Source: Bombardia bombarda
Taxonomy: Eukaryota; Ascomycota; Sordariomycetes; Sordariales; Lasiosphaeriaceae
NCBI GenBank assembly: GCA_030512295.1
Contig: JAULSR010000005.1
Span: 1,674,001 to 1,738,000, forward strand
Direction of reading: 5' to 3'
Length of the DNA: 64,000 bases
The translations under genes and the position numbers were made by a program. Of the stretch, positions 22,395 to 33,124 are shown piece by piece. The notes under the pieces are model-generated. The model was not told the DNA's origin. It saw nothing but the letters and a program-made list of their open reading frames with translations, and searched no databases. How positions within the stretch are numbered: position 1 is the first letter of the stretch; the number at the start of each line of letters is the position of its first letter.

Positions 22395-25300
22395 TCACTC
22401 GTCATCATCACTGTCCACCACAACAATCCGTTTCCTTCTCTTGGCAGCCGGTCTCGCCGGCGAACTCCACGGAATGTCGTTGCCAGCTGAATCGTCGTCC
22501 TCGGAATCAACCAGCGCCAAATTTGCCCTTCGTTTTGCCTTCTTAACTGATTCATCCGTAGCCATCATCGTGTCCAAGTCTGGCAAATCCTCGTCTGTCT
22601 CTTGAGTCCCCGTGAACTGAACCGGCACAAAAAAGGGCTTCTCTCGGACGGGCTCAGAAGACTGCTCAGGCTCTGTTTCCCTGAGTGTTCCGCCCAGAAA
22701 TGGCGATCCTGGGGTAGTTGGCGACGTGGATCTTCGCTGTAGACTGGATGTCAAGTCTATTGCAACATTGTCGTCCACCACAAAGTCGAGAAGATCCGCG
22801 CCGCTGTCGGAGCCGTCGGTCTCTTCCATGTCACTTGTGCGTGTACAGTCATCTCCAACGTCCTCAAAGTGATCTCCAACCCGTTTAAGGCTCTTGCCAC
22901 CCTGACGCGCTTTTTTCCTCTTAGCAGGCGGCTTGGTAGGCGGCTTAGTACGATGGACTAGCGGTGTCATCGCTGGCTCATCTCCAGGCGCCTCGGCATC
23001 TGTATCTTCGGCAAAGGCTGGGCCGGGTAATATTGTCCATGAAGTCGTGTCGATTTCGTCAAAGGACGGCGTGTACTTCTTGGACGATCTCACGTACCTC
23101 TTCGTCGTCTCGCTATGTTTGACCTTGACGGTGCGACGAAGCACCTTTTGTGCGGCTGGATGAGCCCCCAGGTTCGGGCCGTCGACTTCGTCCTCGTTTG
23201 ACGGACGGCACGGCACGCCTTTATAAAGCTTTTTGAGCTGATCAGCTTGTGACTTGCTAAGGGCGATGCTGTCGAGCGTAGGTACATCTGCGACCTCAAC
23301 GGGGATAGGCGCTGGTGCGGGCGTAGGTGCATTTTTGGAGGCTTTGGGAGCTTGATTGTTTAGTAGACCGAGCATTGATGCCTTTGTGAAGCCGGTCTCT
23401 ACACCATCCGGCATGTTGAACTTCTTTTTAGCCGGCTTCTTCCTTGGGCCGGCCCCCCTTTTTGGCTCCGGAAGGGCGGTATTCTGCGAGTTTTCCAACG
23501 GAATATCAACGATCCGTTTGACAACCTCGGGCCTGATGTCGCGCGGGACGATCCTCGTGGAAAGATCATGGCGGAAAGCGAAACGGCTCCCATCGCAAAT
23601 GAGCTCTTGCATCTTCTGGTAGTTGTCCTTGGCTCCGGCAAATTTATCCTCTTCCTTGCCCTTCATCAGCAAGAGCACGATGTTGCCTGCTCGTTTGCGG
23701 CCTGTTCGCCCCATTCGTTGCAACATGCGTATGGGCGAGGATGAGGCATCGTAGCACACGATCAGATCAACCTGACCGATATCAAGACCCTCTTCTCCGA
23801 TAGAGGTAGCTACGAGAACATTGAAAGCACCTGTCTTAAACTTCTCTATAGTTTCGATCTGTTGTTTCTGCTTCATGCCCTCGCTTCTTTTGGAGTCTGC
23901 CTGGCCCACAAAGACAGTAGCTTTGATGAGTGGTTGGTTATTTAGAATTCGCACGATTTCTTCAGCGCTGTCTCTGTACTCGCTGAATACAATGGCTCTC
24001 GTGCTGGAACCTTCGCCGGCATCCATGAAATGGTTGACTAGCGTCTCGCAGAGATAGGACAGTTTGGGATGACCGTTGAACGTGTCCAGCTTCATCCACT
24101 TTTCGATCATGGCCATCATCTTCTGAAAATGCTCGTTTTCGAGGAGTTGACGCCGGAGTTTAGACCCCGCCCCGGGTTTCTCCTCCTCAGTCGAGCGAAA
24201 TCCGGCAATACTGTGGTAGAATGGCTTGATGCCGTGGAAGTTGAGCAGTTTGATTGCATGAGCCAGACCCTGGAGAATGGCGAACACGGCCAAGGTGCTG
24301 AACTTTACCCCCTGATTTGCATGTTTGCCCGGACCAGCCATCCACTCGGCTCTTGACTTGAGCAGGCCGAATGTTGTCAGGCTCATAGGATCTCTGCCGT
24401 AGTATATATTTTGGGCGCTCAGTTTTGACGCGAGGGGTTTCAGTGCCTTTGAAAACAAGTCCCTTACCTCATTCATTTCGTCGGATGGGTCGAACGTGAC
24501 AATGTTGGTGTCTCGCGAATGAACATACTGACGAAGATCCAAAGAATCCTCGGTCCTAATCTCGACGTGGGAAATACCGAGGTTGTCAATGACGTCTTGC
24601 ACGCCCTCGACTGATGACCCGGGTGTAGCGGTCAGTGCTAGAACGCGGAAGCTCTGGGAGAAGCGCCTGATGAACTGGACAACCTTGACGTAGGCATAGT
24701 CGCCGGTCGCACGGTGTGCCTCGTCAATAACCAGGAGCGCGATGGACTTTGGATCAGCGTAGCCTTTGGACAGATCGTTCATTAATGTCTGGGGCGTCAT
24801 AAAAAATAACCGCTTGCTCTCCCACTCTCCCTCTCGGAGGACCGGTGGGGTCTCCCCCGTCAGCAGCGTTGCCTGCGATCGCGGTATGCCGACAATGTTG
24901 AGGCAGGCCTGGACTTGTTGCGACGCGAGAGGCTTTGTAGGTGCCACAAAGACAATCTTGGCTGTCTTAGTCCAGCGGACGTAGTTAAGCATGATAGTAG
25001 CAGCAATGAACGTCTTTCCCAGTCCGGTGGGCAGAGCGACAAGGGTATTGTTGAAGAGGCCATGCTTAACAATGTTAAACTGATAGTCACGAGGTTCGCC
25101 GAGGTTTAGCGGATAGACCCAAGTTGATAGGGCATCATGGTTGAGTTCATGATGCGTTGCGACTTCAGGAGGCAGGTCTGCTCGATACGGCCGATTCGAA
25201 GTGGACTGTGACTGAGGTGGACGGCCTGGCTGCAGCGTATCTCCCCACAAAGTTGTCTGGCGGAAGTTTGGAGTTTGTCCTGTAGATGTCGCAGCCGGAC

Positions 25301-25487
25301 GCGCAGCGGCACGAGCAACGGTACGGTCAGACACCTCTGGAGAGCTATCAAAAGCATCCGAAGGAAGGTCTTGGAAAGCGTTTTTTGCGGTTTGCATGGG
25401 GGCCGTGGTGTCCGCCTGGGTCAGAGCTAACATCAGATCCTCATCGGGAATCTCGTCGAACTCGTCGTCGAATTCGTCGTCGTCCAT
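22395..25487 (-). CDS. mph1: ATP-dependent DNA helicase Mph1 (FANCM/Fml1 family)
   Basis: 3'-5' DNA helicase of the SF2 XPF/FANCM group that remodels stalled forks and D-loops and limits crossover in the nucleus. Single exon of 1030 residues, a usual size for fungal Mph1. An acidic N-terminus (MDDDEFDDEFDE) precedes the helicase core: motif I LPTGLGKT, Ia VFVAPTKPLA, II DEAH, III LALTATPG, the FANCM-type helical insert, then the C-terminal lobe with IVFSEYRDSAEEIVRIL, VATSIGEEGLDIGQVDL and motif VI QRMGRTGRKR. A basic stretch follows (PRKKPAKKKFNMP), then a long disordered acidic tail ending RIVVVDSDDDE. The start at 25487 is the only ATG ahead of the acidic N-terminus. It is divergent from mex67 across 1.16 kb. 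Confidence 0.97.
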   Translation of the reverse strand: MDDDEFDDEFDEIPDEDLMLALTQADTTAPMQTAKNAFQDLPSDAFDSSPEVSDRTVARAAARPAATSTGQTPNFRQTTLWGDTLQPGRPPQSQSTSNRPYRADLPPEVATHHELNHDALSTWVYPLNLGEPRDYQFNIVKHGLFNNTLVALPTGLGKTFIAATIMLNYVRWTKTAKIVFVAPTKPLASQQVQACLNIVGIPRSQATLLTGETPPVLREGEWESKRLFFMTPQTLMNDLSKGYADPKSIALLVIDEAHRATGDYAYVKVVQFIRRFSQSFRVLALTATPGSSVEGVQDVIDNLGISHVEIRTEDSLDLRQYVHSRDTNIVTFDPSDEMNEVRDLFSKALKPLASKLSAQNIYYGRDPMSLTTFGLLKSRAEWMAGPGKHANQGVKFSTLAVFAILQGLAHAIKLLNFHGIKPFYHSIAGFRSTEEEKPGAGSKLRRQLLENEHFQKMMAMIEKWMKLDTFNGHPKLSYLCETLVNHFMDAGEGSSTRAIVFSEYRDSAEEIVRILNNQPLIKATVFVGQADSKRSEGMKQKQQIETIEKFKTGAFNVLVATSIGEEGLDIGQVDLIVCYDASSSPIRMLQRMGRTGRKRAGNIVLLLMKGKEEDKFAGAKDNYQKMQELICDGSRFAFRHDLSTRIVPRDIRPEVVKRIVDIPLENSQNTALPEPKRGAGPRKKPAKKKFNMPDGVETGFTKASMLGLLNNQAPKASKNAPTPAPAPIPVEVADVPTLDSIALSKSQADQLKKLYKGVPCRPSNEDEVDGPNLGAHPAAQKVLRRTVKVKHSETTKRYVRSSKKYTPSFDEIDTTSWTILPGPAFAEDTDAEAPGDEPAMTPLVHRTKPPTKPPAKRKKARQGGKSLKRVGDHFEDVGDDCTRTSDMEETDGSDSGADLLDFVVDDNVAIDLTSSLQRRSTSPTTPGSPFLGGTLRETEPEQSSEPVREKPFFVPVQFTGTQETDEDLPDLDTMMATDESVKKAKRRANLALVDSEDDDSAGNDIPWSSPARPAAKRRKRIVVVDSDDDE

Positions 25488-26650
25488 GGCGGCGATTGGC
25501 CCACGACGGGGCGGTGTGTGGAGGGAGAAAAGGTGGGGGGGCGGAGGAAAGCCGAGAAATATTTAAGAGAGGTACTTTCGCCTTTCAAGTGACTAGTTCA
25601 AGAGCTGATACCGTACGTGACCAAAACACACCAATGCAAAGACAACGACCTGATTGATCATTTCAGACCGGGATCTCTGTCCTTGGGTCTGAGTGGGATT
25701 GGCGGCGCATATATTATAATACTACATCGAATTGAGGGCGCACAGTCAGACATGTGAATGTTGGGAGACGATGCGCGGGAGAGGAAGACGCGTCGAATCA
25801 GTGCTGGCGACGCGTTGGGACAGGCGTTGGACAAGGGCACTCATGCACCCCACGGCGCCACGGCACGTGAGAACCCAGCACCAAAACACAAGCCAAGTGC
25901 CATGGCGGGGCACTGAGGTGGGGCTCAAATGCGAACCCCCGGCAAGCTGCAGCGAATTAGCTTCTAATTTCGATGGATGGTGGATGCACTGTGCAGGCAG
26001 CTACGGCGCCATGAGTCAAAAACTAACAGCTCGTTAAGCCCTGCGAGCATGGAGGCACCCGTTGAGGCTTCCACCTCAGCTTCAAAGTTCCATTCTTTGC
26101 AGTTGGCCCCTTCAGCCTCATCCCTCTCTCGCTCACACCTCCAACTCTGGACTTCATCTTTGTTGCGATCAGGTGGCGGGCAACTGATACCTTTGTATCT
26201 TGCCGCTACCAACGCACCTATTTCTCCTAGAAAACCCTACAGAGAGACTCTGCCCGACTCTGAGTCTTTCGTTCTTTGTTTGCCGCAGCGCTGTTGCGTC
26301 CCAAAATCTGTTTCAGCTCCCGTGCATTGTGAGCGAGCCATCACGTCTCTCGCTTGCCTCTTCACCACCCGGTGCACCGCATCGGTTTTAGCTATTTGGT
26401 TGCACCCCGCTACCTTTGACCTCGCGTACAAAGTCAGTCGACCTTTGTTCCCTTCTTTGCATTTCCCATCAGCTTTATCACGCCTACCTAGTTCTAACGC
26501 AACCAATCGCCCGAGCCCCATCGAACCCGCCCGACACAACACGTTACTGATTGCCAGCAAAGCCTAAACAGAGTATACGACGAGGCTGATCTTCCCAAGA
26601 CGAGAGCTTCCCACCGGCCTTTCGCAACGATAGCTTTCTCGCTCGACGCT
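25488..26650. other. Divergent mph1/mex67 promoter region
   Basis: Shared upstream region of two divergent housekeeping genes. An open frame at 25977-26567 has no domain and is probably 5' leader of mex67. No other element is recognised. Confidence 0.55.
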
Positions 26651-28682
26651 ATGGCCCCAGCGACCGGCCCCCGAGGCGGAGGCGGAGGCATCGCCCACAA
26701 GTCCGGACCCCGCGGCCGTGGCGGCGGCATCACCAAGCGTCGTAGCGATGCTATACGGACAGACCGAGACGGCGATGTTGCCATGGAGCCAGCTGCACGC
26801 TCCGGAAGTGGCGCTCAAGGCGCCGGCGGTGGTACCCGAGGTACCCGTGGAACGAGGGGTCTATCATCCCGTCACGTATCGACGACTCGGCGAATTGCCC
26901 AGAATTTGAGAAACTACGCCGGCGAGAATGGCGCCGTTTCCAAATCCCAATTTCACAAGACAACACTCAAGATTCGAGGATTGGCCAGCAGTAAAGCTGC
27001 ATCCAATTCCGACGGCGGACTGCGGGCCCTGCTCGAATTCCTCGAGCGAAAGTCGTCCAAAGAGAAGCGCATCACGATCGGCAAGGTATTTTTCGCACAT
27101 AGCTTTCCCTACATGGATTCCACCGACAGCTTCTAACCAGGGATAGAGTATTTTGGACGGCGACTATGTCTGGATTTCCGTTAATAAGAATGACGCATCA
27201 GACGTGCTGCATCTCAACGGATATTCTTATGCTGGTGCCCCCCTCGAGATCACCGAAACGTCGGAAAGGATGCCGAATAAGGACGAAAAGATTTCTCGTG
27301 ATGCTGAGGAGACTAAGAACAAACTGATTGCCGTTGTAGCTAGGCGCTACAATGCTGAGCAGAAACTTCTTGACCTGTCGGCTCTGGGAGCAGACGTCAT
27401 CCTCAGCAGCATGGGCACCTTCAACTCGGCGAACCTGGCGGAGAAGGCCTTCAAGGCGCTTGTGCATATTGCCAGTTTGCAATACAAGACTGCCGACGAA
27501 AAGAGGGAAGCGCTGCAGGCTGTATCTCTTGCCCGGAATGACATTAACGACGTCGACCAAGTCTTCCAGCTTGCATATTCACTCCCAGATCTAAGAAGGC
27601 TTGATCTCAGTGACAACAACCTTGCCACAACGTCCAAGATTGCAAAGTGGCAGCACCGATTCCGATATTTGGAAGAGCTTCACCTTACCGGCAACCCAAT
27701 CGTAACCCAGGAGAACTACCTGGCAGACCTGCTCCAGTGGTTTCCATCCTTGCAAAATCTCAACGGACAGCAGGTCAGAACTCCAGAACAGGCTGCCATG
27801 TCTCTAAAAGCCCTGGACCCCACTCCCCTGCCGCAATACCCATCCAACCTGCGTGACGGCGACAACAACGTCACCGCTCTATTCGTGCAGGCTTTCTTCC
27901 CCATGTTCGATACCGATCGAGCGCGCCTCGCCGCCGAGTTTTACGACGAAGAGTCCTGGTTCTCCATTGCAGTCATCCCGAACAGTGGCCGCCCTCTTCC
28001 CTGGAAGGCGTACCTCAAATTCTCGAGAAACGTGCAAAGGCTGGGCGGCAGAAGTCCCGGACTTGTGCAACGACTGTTCACCGGCGGCAATGTTATCAAG
28101 GACATGTGGAAGGTTTTGCCTGCCACACGGCACCCTAGCATGGACCAGCCAGGCCAGTGGCTCATCGACTGCCATACTTTCCCTCATCTCGCGGACCCGT
28201 CCGGCCAAGGCTTTGCGACAGGTCTGATCATCAACGTCAACGGGCGATTTGAAGAGTCCGACGCATCGACAAACATGTTCGGCACGCGCACTTTCTCGCG
28301 CACCTTTGTTCTGGGTCCCAGCAAACCCAGCAACCCTCCCCCGGTCCACCCGTACCGAGTCCTCAGCGACCAGCTTACGCTTCACGACTGGAAGCCAGAG
28401 GTCGCTATTGTTTCTCAGGCTCCTGCGGTTGCCCAACCCCACGTGGTTGTCCAGGCTCCTCCAGTCGTGGCTCCAGTGCCGATGGCTCCAGTTGCTGGGG
28501 TGCTCGATGACATGACGAGGAACCAGTTGATTCAGGGGCTCTCAAATCGGACCGGCATGACGGCCGAGTATTCTGAGTTGTGCCTCTCTGGTGCTGCCAA
28601 CTGGAATTTTGACCATGCCTTGGCTTCTTTTGAGGAGCAAAAAGCGAACCTGCCGCCAATAGCCTTTCGTGCCACTGCCTAG
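26651..28682 (+). CDS. mex67: mRNA export receptor Mex67 (NXF1/TAP family)
   Basis: Carries mRNPs through the nuclear pore together with Mtr2. Exons 26651-27085 and 27147-28682; the 61-base intron starts GTATTT, has a CTAAC branch point, and joins GK to SILDGDYV, giving 656 residues. Order of parts: an Arg/Gly-rich N-terminus (RGGGGGIAHK, RGTRGTRG) for RNA contact; an RRM-like region about 95-190; leucine-rich repeats (LPDLRRLDLSDNNLA, LEELHLTGNPI) about 265-330; an NTF2-like domain starting at ALFVQAFFPMFD, the Mtr2-binding surface; a Pro/Val linker; and a C-terminal UBA-like TAP-C domain (NWNFDHALASFEEQK) that binds FG nucleoporins. All expected domains are present and intact. Confidence 0.95.
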
Positions 28683-31600
28683 TCTGCAGTGATGATACAT
28701 TAGGTTGACGGCGTGGCTTGGTGGTTTTAGGAAGCGGATTTGCACAGGAAAAATTGGAGGGGAAAAAAGAATAGGAGGAAGAGAAGAAAGCATGAGGTGG
28801 ATTCAGGAGATGGATGGATGGGTTTAGATGGGTCAGTAAAGAACCTCGGGAATTAGAGGTCGAGATTTCCATTTTTCAATTGTACCGTATTTGCATAACA
28901 TCAGGTGGGCGGCCATGGGCGGATGGGAAGGTTTTTCTACGCTGTCACTTCTGCAAGACGGCAAATGTCTGCAACATGATACCACGGCTTTTGACGGTTA
29001 GGTCGGAGTTAGTTTACGGGGAGTTTTTATTAAAGTACGTTATTACCTATCTATTGTTGGGGGAAATTGGAATATGCCACACTGGGTTGTCGACTTAGCG
29101 GAGCTCAGCGGATTCAAAAAGCGAGCTGTGCTGTGCAGTAGCAGTACGCCTAGCTGGCTGGTCAGTTTGTCTATATTAGCGAAGTGCCGTTTTTTTGTGC
29201 TTGGTGATGTTGGCTGTGATGTATGAGAGGTGTTGCCGGGGTGCTCTCTTTGGAGACTACGGAGTGTGCTGGTGTGTTGTTGAGGTTTTGAGCCCTGAAT
29301 AACCTCACTGTAGTTGTCATGAGTTCGATCCGGCGCATACCGAATGACATTCCATGCTTTCCTCCGTTTCTTCATTATGGCCCTTTTATCATCAAGCGCC
29401 GTACAGAATATGATCATGAAATAACTTAGTTTTGATTTGTGGCTGTTCTGCCTTTTTCCTGACCTCATAATGTGCTGATATTCAGATGCATTCTCCCACT
29501 TTGGAATTTCATCATTGTGCATTTTTTTGGGCATGTCATGGGTCAACGCGGCCAAAATCAAATGTCACCTTGGTGACTATTCGAATTGGGCGGCTGAACG
29601 AATGACTGCCTAGGGTGTGTGAACGGTGATAAACATTATGCCCATCTCACGACATGCAGTCACCTGCGACAGGGAAAGCCAATCGGCAGCAACCAGAGAT
29701 GACCATCGAATCCCAAGAAGCCGCGCGCCTTTGTCAGTTCATTTCATTTTATACATTCTCATATTTGGAGCTCGAGACTATGAGTGGTTGTCAAAGTGTC
29801 ACAGGTCTCAGTGGGCGGCAGAAGAACGGGCGCTTAGAAGCAAGAAGACATGCAATCAATGCAAGCAGGCGGCCGATGACCACACACGACTGGTTGAGAA
29901 TGCTTCTACCAGTTAATTGAATTTTTTGATGCACCATCACCTGGACTTGCTTGCAGTCCTTGGGTAAGGTAGGTAGGCAGGAATGCGGTACTTTGTAGGG
30001 CAACATGAGGTGGGCAGCTACACTACACAGTACACATCAAAGTACGTAGGTGTAGGTATGTATCGTGCGTACGTATGGTAGCTACGCGCGTAGTGAAAAA
30101 CGGCTGCCGCGTCTCCATTCCTGCTGCATCTTGTCCATCTTGCATTGCATTCCCAGATGTCGCGACACCTTCCTTGATATCCCCACCGGACTTTCAATGC
30201 TCTGCTCTGGGTTCAATATCGAGGTACCGAGGTACTTGTTTCGTAACAATAGTAGGTACCTAATGCTGAAGCTTTGCTGGGGAGAGCTTACTAGTACTGT
30301 CCAGGCAGGTATGAAGGAGATCGATGGTGTTGAATGATTGTCATGCATGAAAGAGCTAAGTCTCCAGACACTAGACTAGGAAGAACTACACGGCAGGCAA
30401 GAATAGACGACGACTCTTATCTAAAGCATCTCATCATCAAGGCCTCACATTAACCTTCTGCTGCTGCTGGGGAGCCTCCGATGTTCTGAACCGCACGTAC
30501 CTCTCCCGCGCCTGGGCTATGACCGCCAGGCTCGAGAATCAGACGGAGCAATTCTGGTTTCTACGATAGTGGCAGTTATCTCACTAAAAGTCTAGGTGAT
30601 TAGACGATGCAACGATAACGGCTCCCAACGAAATGGAAGGGGCGCTCGTCAGCCATGGCGACAAGGAGTCGAATAAGGCCGGGGAGGGAAGGCCCATGGA
30701 AGCTTCCAACAACCTAGCCCATTCCTATCCGCAACCTCCACAGCAAGTCAGTATGTCGACAACTCCAGTCCTCGACACGACAGTTGAGTCCAGTAACCCG
30801 CGACAAGCGGGGCAAAAGAAAATGGAGAATGGCCCCGGGGGCCGGAGCCCAAGGTCTTGCCCGCCTGGGTCAGCAATATCCGTCCCCAGCAGACGAGTTT
30901 GCTCTTGGGAAGGATGATACTGTGCCGTGAAGCGCCCAGCACCTGCGTCTGGCGGAAACCGGCACGGTTTTTTCTTGCTCTTACGAATATACGCATCAAG
31001 AAGGTGAGGTATTGGGTAGGACGACCAACAACTGCTGAGTGAGCCCAACATACCGGTTGGTTAACTGGTGTTTGTTAGCAACATTGAAAGCGAGTCTGGT
31101 CATTGAAATTCCTTTGAGAATGTGAATGAGGATCCGAGCTTCTGGGAGGGTTTTATGGATGATGTGCTTGCCCGGTGATCTGAGTGCTCCTGCCGGCGGC
31201 GGTCGGTCGGTGGAATTTTGCGAGGGCAGCAAGCAAGCACGACCGGGCCATTTCTTGGGGGCTGCTTCCCGCCGTTGACGCCTGTCATTAGGTACATGCC
31301 CCATATGACCCACTCCTTCCCTCTTCCGTCTCTTCCTCCGCTAGCTCCAGGGGTACCGCCCAGGAATAATAGCGTTTCAGAAGCAGCCCATGCAGCCAGG
31401 GCACAAGCAACCAACCCACCCTCCCGTCGTCTTCTTGCTCGACACCGTTTTGCTTCGCTCTCCCTTGTCTCGTCACTTGACACACCCGACACGGGCATCG
31501 CGAAAATTGGGAATCATGGATGCTCGATACGGCTGATGGATGGCCTTGGCTTGATACTTGGAACAAGTTTTTTCAGAACTTCTCGAATGCTGCCTGGGCT

Positions 31601-33124
31601 GTCAACAGGTGAGACGAAAGCTGAATCTGATCGAGAAAGAGCTTTGTCGTCGCTCAGGTTGTTCTTGGAGAATCTGAGAGAGGGATCGAGCGATTGGCTA
31701 TGGTGACATCGACGGGGCTCAGCCAATACATCACAGCGTTCAACAGATTGATTCTCAGGATCCAACGTGGTACCGCTACGAGCGCCCAGTAATAAATCTG
31801 TTTGCGCCTGAACCCCCTTTCTCATGTCCCCTGGAGCGCCCAGCTACTTATCTCTAGGCCCTGTTCCTAGGCGAGGTCAAGGTAACCCAGAAGAGAGAAG
31901 CTACCTCGCTTCACCACATGCGAGGCCAAGTCCCCTGCTTTCAACCCATGGAGACGTTTCTGATTCGCCCAGGCCCCCAGCGCACACTCATCCATGTCAG
32001 ACCCTCCACGATGGATGGGTGGTGTTGGTGGTCACTGTGATGGCCCGTTTGGCTCGTCTCCCACCGTCCTCTCTTGCTCACTCTTGTGAATGCGACTTTT
32101 GTCTATAATCCAAGGTATCGAGGTTGGCCTCACTGTGCGGCCACGATTAATCTGTCAGTCACCCTCCTTCTTTTGATCTCAACACCAGAAGGGCCCGGCG
32201 TCTAGCTATCATCATCATCACCCTCTACTTTTACCCAGTCTTCTGCCAAGATGGACGGATAGACGACTTATTCCCGTTTAGTACCGTCTACCCTAGCTCG
32301 CTCAGAGCTGCATCTCGTACGACGACACTGCCTCGACCACCTGCAACAGCAGCCACCACCATTATACGCAGTATAGGTACCTGGGGCTTAATGTACGAGG
32401 TACCAGGGGTTTGCAGGAGGCTCGAGTGCAACCATACCTTAGCACCAAGAGGAGGAGGCTAGGAAACGAGACGGCTGTCCCAATCCGCTTCACCCCCCCG
32501 ATCCTGCGACACGATTCCCTTCAGCGAGTCCCTTCAGGAAGCAGGAGCTTCGTTTCTTCGCGTCACGATCGACGACTGGCGAACATCTCTGTTTCCCCTT
32601 ACTCGGAAACATCCAAGAAAAGTTTGTTCTGTAGATCTGTCAGCCTCCTTCACCGTCCAGGGCCGGCCCTCAGCTTTGCAGGCAGTCACTATCAGTTTCT
32701 CGACGTCTTTTTTCATCCGCCATATCGAAGAAGCACAGTAGGGGTCATTCGCCACTCTCACCGACCTCTACACCTGGACATTTGCAATTTTTGACCTTTT
32801 CAATCCGATCGTCTTCAGTCACGCGTTCACATTTCTTTGCGCGCACACTTTGGGGCTACGTTTGCCCTTACTTATCTGAACAAGACCTTTGTTTCACTTA
32901 CGGACTTCACCTCGCGCGCGTACACAGTATATCTGTTGTTCGCCTCTGGAACGTGGGTTGGTAAACAGCCGAGGATCTACATGCCAACCACCTCACACAG
33001 CTCGACATGTCGCTGTAATTGAGACCGATATCATCGTGGCCGATCCCTCCGACTCATTGGAGTCGTCGACTATCCCTCTCTGTGAATCCCTCTCCGGGAT
33101 TGACACAGAGGTCTCGTCCAGAAG
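28683..33124. other. Long intergenic region, no gene recognised
   Basis: A 4.4 kb stretch with only unsupported frames, the longest at 29043-29561 (minus) and 31218-31706 (plus). AGGTACC-type words occur near 30222-30262 and 32375-32405. The last several hundred bases are pyrimidine-rich and probably hold the promoter and leader of the kelch gene. Confidence 0.5.

Noticed and set aside
25977..26567. 196-codon frame upstream of mex67
   Set aside because: Ser/Leu/Ala-rich without domain, placed where the mex67 promoter and leader must lie.
29043..29561. 172-codon minus frame in the 4.4 kb gap
   Set aside because: No recognisable domain and composition like its non-coding surroundings; could be revisited with transcripts.
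30820..31040. Possible relic of a FUSC/DUF2421-type transporter N-terminus (PEPKVLPAWVSN)
   Set aside because: Similarity is limited to about a dozen residues and is not followed by membrane spans; too weak to call.
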